Origin: Komarekiella delphini-convector SJRDD-AB1
Lineage (GTDB): Bacteria > Cyanobacteriota > Cyanobacteriia > Cyanobacteriales > Nostocaceae
Reading direction: 5' to 3'
Assembly (NCBI RefSeq): GCF_014831675.1
Contig: NZ_VJXY01000009.1
Location: 62,001-126,000 of the forward strand
Length of the DNA: 64,000 nucleotides
Of this stretch, positions 61,646 through 64,000 are shown in pieces; positions within the stretch are counted from its first letter, which is position 1, and the number at the start of each line of letters is the position of its first letter. Made by a program: the position numbers and the translations under genes. The notes below the pieces were generated by a model. The model saw only the letters and a program-made list of their open reading frames with translations, made no database searches and had not been told where the DNA came from.

Positions 61646-62008
61646 TCAACCATGACTCAGATGAATTTGAATTCGTTCCAACAAGTCACTAAAGCGAAAT
61701 GGCTTGGTAATATAGTCGTCTGCTCCATTTATGAGTGCAGTTGCTCGTTCGTAATTGTCCTTACGGGCTGTGACGATGATAATAGGTAGTGTCTTTCCTT
61801 GTCTACGAAGTTCTTTTAATACCGTCCAACCATCCACTAGTGGTAAACCCAGGTCAAGCAGTATCAAATCAAATTCATTATTCTGAGCTAGGAGGAGTGC
61901 TTGCTGTCCATCTTCAGCGATGGTGGTTGTGTATCCCTGTCTTTGCAACCCTTTTTCCAGAAAAGCGGAGACTCCTGCTTCGTCTTCAACAATCAAAATT
62001 TGATTCAT
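61646..62008 (-). CDS. Receiver-only response regulator
   Basis: 120 residues: one receiver domain with acidic pocket ILIVEDE, phosphoacceptor Asp in LILLDLGLP, Thr (VTARK) and Lys (DDYITKPFRF). It lines up closely with the receiver of the OmpR-type protein at 62244, but stops straight after residue 120 (IHLSHG), where that one continues into a winged helix. It may be a truncated OmpR regulator. The sensor gene starts 2 bases after its stop. Confidence 0.88.
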   Translation of the reverse strand: MNQILIVEDEAGVSAFLEKGLQRQGYTTTIAEDGQQALLLAQNNEFDLILLDLGLPLVDGWTVLKELRRQGKTLPIIIVTARKDNYERATALINGADDYITKPFRFSDLLERIQIHLSHG

Positions 62009-62044
62009 AAGCCGACCTCAGCAGGTGGATTTAAATTAATTCGT

Positions 62045-62118
62045 AATTCGTAATGACGCTCCTGCGGACGCTCGTTCCTCGCTATCGCTTCGCTAACGCT
62101 AACGCTGCGCTAACGTAA
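62045..62118. repeat. Dispersed repeat of 74 bases, copy D
   Basis: Near-identical to 42749-42822. It lies between the two response regulator genes, in a spot where the first regulator's output domain would be expected if the two had arisen by duplication. Confidence 0.9.
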
Positions 62119-62243
62119 GTCGTAAGTTGTAATGGGCTACGCCCCGTTGCGTTAACGTAATTAAGAAAGTTTTTTGTAGATTTGCCCTGCTACAGTATGA
62201 TAATCATTGATGTAATCGCAAGAAAAGAAACATGAGAAAGTTC

Positions 62244-62912
62244 TCATCTTCGCAGGCGATAACCCATTCCTCTAACTGTTTCAATCACGTTGCTGCCTAG
62301 TTTTTTGCGGAGATAACCGACATAGACATCGACAATATTAGAACCTGGATTATAGTCGTAGCCCCAAACGTAATCTAGTAATTGCTCCCGACTGATAACT
62401 TGTCCTGGATGACGGCAAAACATTTCTGCCATTGTAAATTCACGAGCAGGTAATTCTACAAGGCGATCGCCTACTTTTACCTGTCGAGTTCGCAGATCAA
62501 GCTCTACTTTACCTGCTTTGAGAACAAACTCTTGGGCATCTCTGATAGGTTTAGCACTTCGTAAACGCACCCTTACCCGCGCTAGAAGTTCTTCAAATCG
62601 GAAGGGTTTGGTGACATAATCATCTGCTCCTCCTTCTAATCCAGCAATTTTGTCGTGGATGTCACTCCGAGCAGAAAGGATAATCACAGGTAAATCTTCT
62701 CCCTGTCCGCGCAGTTCCTCCAATACCTGAAATCCATCTTTTCCAGGTAATCCCAGATCCAAAATTAGTAAGTCAAAGGTTCCACTCTGTGCTACATCCA
62801 GCACATGCAGCCCATCGGCAACAACTGCGGTTGTAAACCCTTGCGATCGCAATCCTTTCTCAAGAAATGAGGCAGTCCTGGGTTCATCTTCAGCGATGAG
62901 AATGTTGGGCAT
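62244..62912 (-). CDS. OmpR-family response regulator
   Basis: 222 residues from ATG 62912; a GTG at 62918 is possible. N-terminal receiver (ILIAEDE, LLILDLGLPGKDG, SARSD, DDYVTKPFRFEELL) and C-terminal winged helix (VKVGDRLVELPAREFTMAEM, CRHPGQVISREQLLDYVWG, VDVYVGYLRKKLG, VRGMGYRLR). It overlaps the kinase gene by about 23 bases, so the two are co-translated partners. Confidence 0.95.
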   Translation of the reverse strand: MPNILIAEDEPRTASFLEKGLRSQGFTTAVVADGLHVLDVAQSGTFDLLILDLGLPGKDGFQVLEELRGQGEDLPVIILSARSDIHDKIAGLEGGADDYVTKPFRFEELLARVRVRLRSAKPIRDAQEFVLKAGKVELDLRTRQVKVGDRLVELPAREFTMAEMFCRHPGQVISREQLLDYVWGYDYNPGSNIVDVYVGYLRKKLGSNVIETVRGMGYRLRR

Positions 62913-64000
62913 GAGCACTTATTTCCTGTGGGGGATCAAGTGGTAAAACGATGGTAAACATCGAACCAGCTCCTAATTGGCTCCGAAGCAATACTTGCCC
63001 ACCGTGAGCTTCTGCGATCGCTCGCACAATGGATAAACCTAGTCCAGCACCCTCGGAACGACGGCGACTGTTGGTAGTCCGGGCAAAGCGTTCAAAAATA
63101 CGTTTTTGATCGACAAGGGGAATTCCTTCGCCTGTATCGCGTACCCAGAATCGTACTTTTCCTTTAGCGATCGTAGAACCTATAGAAATAGTATCACTCT
63201 CTTCAGTATGCTGAGTTGCATTCTGTGCTAGGTTCATCACAGCCTCAGTAATTCTTTGGCGATCGACTATAATCTGACCCTTTGCCACTGAGTCTAGTTG
63301 CCAGTCTCGCTCTGCCAGTGCTTGGGCTTTAGCAAATAACTCTTGGGTTAACTCTGCCACATTCACCGTCGCCAATTGCAAAAAATCCCAGCGTTCTGCT
63401 TTTGCCAGCAAAATCATGTCATCGACCAAACGGCTCATCCGGTCTAGTTCTCCGATGACCAGTGTCAAGGTTTCCTCTTGCTCTTGGGGGTCATCTCCCA
63501 TCAATTCTAGATGTCCGCGAATGATGGTAATGGGAGTCCGCAGCTCGTGTCCAGCGTCGTTGACAAATTCCCGCTGAGTAGCAAAGGCTGCCTCTAGTCT
63601 GTCCATCATTTCGTTGAATGTCGTTGCTAGTTCTCCCAGTTCTCCCTGACCTCGCGCAGGCAAGCGCTGAGTCAAATCTGTTTCACTGATGGCATGAGCA
63701 GTAGTGGTAATTGTTCGTAAGGGAGCCAGCACCCGCCCCGCAGCTAACCACGCCAGAACTGACGACACCACAAACACTAAGCTGGAAACCTCAATAATTA
63801 CGGAGACTGATTCCAGTGCCTCTGCACGCTCACCGGCTGCACTATGGGCAATGACAAAGACCCCCTGTGTTTCTCCATTAATTTGAATCGGTTCCACCAT
63901 GTAAAGAACTTTACTAACATCAGGGTCAGAGAATTCTTTTTCTCCCTGCTCTGGTTGGGTTTGTTTGGCCCATCGTTGCATGAGTGATGATTCCTTCGCC
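62890..64000 (-). CDS. Sensor histidine kinase, N-terminus beyond window
   Basis: At least 369 residues; the frame stays open to the window edge, so the true start is outside. Membrane helix at about 80-110, HAMP (about 110-165), His box VNDAGHELRTPITIIRGHLELM with the phosphoacceptor His, and the ATPase boxes NLAQNATQHT (N), VRDTGEGIP (G1), RIFERFAR (F) and GAGLGLSIVRAI (G2). Complete kinase core. It pairs with the overlapping OmpR-type regulator. Confidence 0.93.
   Translation of the reverse strand, partial: AKESSLMQRWAKQTQPEQGEKEFSDPDVSKVLYMVEPIQINGETQGVFVIAHSAAGERAEALESVSVIIEVSSLVFVVSSVLAWLAAGRVLAPLRTITTTAHAISETDLTQRLPARGQGELGELATTFNEMMDRLEAAFATQREFVNDAGHELRTPITIIRGHLELMGDDPQEQEETLTLVIGELDRMSRLVDDMILLAKAERWDFLQLATVNVAELTQELFAKAQALAERDWQLDSVAKGQIIVDRQRITEAVMNLAQNATQHTEESDTISIGSTIAKGKVRFWVRDTGEGIPLVDQKRIFERFARTTNSRRRSEGAGLGLSIVRAIAEAHGGQVLLRSQLGAGSMFTIVLPLDPPQEISAHAQHSHR

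Noticed and set aside
1-64000. CRISPR arrays
   Set aside because: No repeats of 25-40 bases alternating with unique spacers were found; the tandem arrays are contiguous 21-bp or 7-bp units without spacers.
1-64000. tRNA and rRNA genes
   Set aside because: No convincing T-loop/acceptor combination or rRNA sequence was seen by eye, although a covariance-model scan would be decisive.

Overview
The window looks like chromosomal DNA from a filamentous, probably heterocyst-forming (Nostocales-type) cyanobacterium. Direct signs are the many GCGATCGC (HIP1) octamers, photosynthesis genes (chlB, ycf3, a high-light-inducible protein), an SLH-domain iron-uptake type porin, and heptamer tandem repeats (STRR) together with dispersed palindromes such as GTTCGCGTAGCG. 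A DevH-like Crp regulator suggests a heterocyst former. The assignment is by pattern recognition only; no searches were run.

Layout. 1-6.2 kb: the N-terminal part of a large low-complexity protein (minus strand), a 1 kb non-coding stretch, then devH-like regulator, DUF2232 membrane protein and a CobT-type phosphoribosyltransferase. 6.5-8.0 kb: a divergent TetR/Coq4-like pair sharing a double palindromic operator. 8.2-18.8 kb: housekeeping and stress genes (glutathionyl-hydroquinone reductase, gatC, ycf3, YedK/HMCES-like, GST, four small membrane or conserved genes, hemerythrin, aroA, thioredoxin-like, hli with an RpaB-type HLR1 box). 18.9-22.5 kb: a pyrimidine-deoxynucleotide cluster made of a multidomain thymidylate synthase, a dCTP-deaminase-fold protein that lacks its catalytic Glu and has a C-terminal membrane helix, a deoxyribosyltransferase-like protein and a dCMP deaminase. 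22.6-29.8 kb: corrinoid adenosyltransferase-like protein without a P-loop, adenylate kinase, rph, pgl, FHA protein, M50-like peptidase, D-lactate dehydrogenase, NTF2-like protein.

30-40 kb is an accessory zone. It has a 17-or-so TPR protein, a tandem array of 21-bp repeats, a large DUF3854/helicase protein of the cyanobacterial plasmid-replication type, a MazEF-type pair, a DUF3825-like protein, a diverged copy of the chlB 3' end, an orphan coding remnant and a VapBC-type pair next to the intact chlB. 42-47 kb: two membrane proteins, an 18-unit degenerate 21-bp repeat array and the porin. 47.7-56.7 kb (minus strand) is a cell-surface glycan cluster: two COG4671-type glycosyltransferases, GT4, GT2, an ABC exporter, a histidine phosphatase and a nucleotide-sugar epimerase. 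57-64 kb: a second glutathionyl-hydroquinone reductase, an IF-3 gene with no ordinary start codon, and a two-component cluster in which the first sensor has lost its kinase and the first regulator its output domain.

Two patterns stand out. First, the deoxynucleotide cluster (18.9-22.5 kb), which mixes intact enzymes with a membrane-anchored, apparently inactive dCTP-deaminase fold. Second, repeats that shape genes: a composite STRR element lies in frame inside the Rep-like gene and, inverted, between rph and pgl; another G-rich element lies in frame inside cobT; palindromes or STRRs supply the stop codons of the TPR and YedK-like genes; and two unrelated arrays keep a strict 21-bp period.
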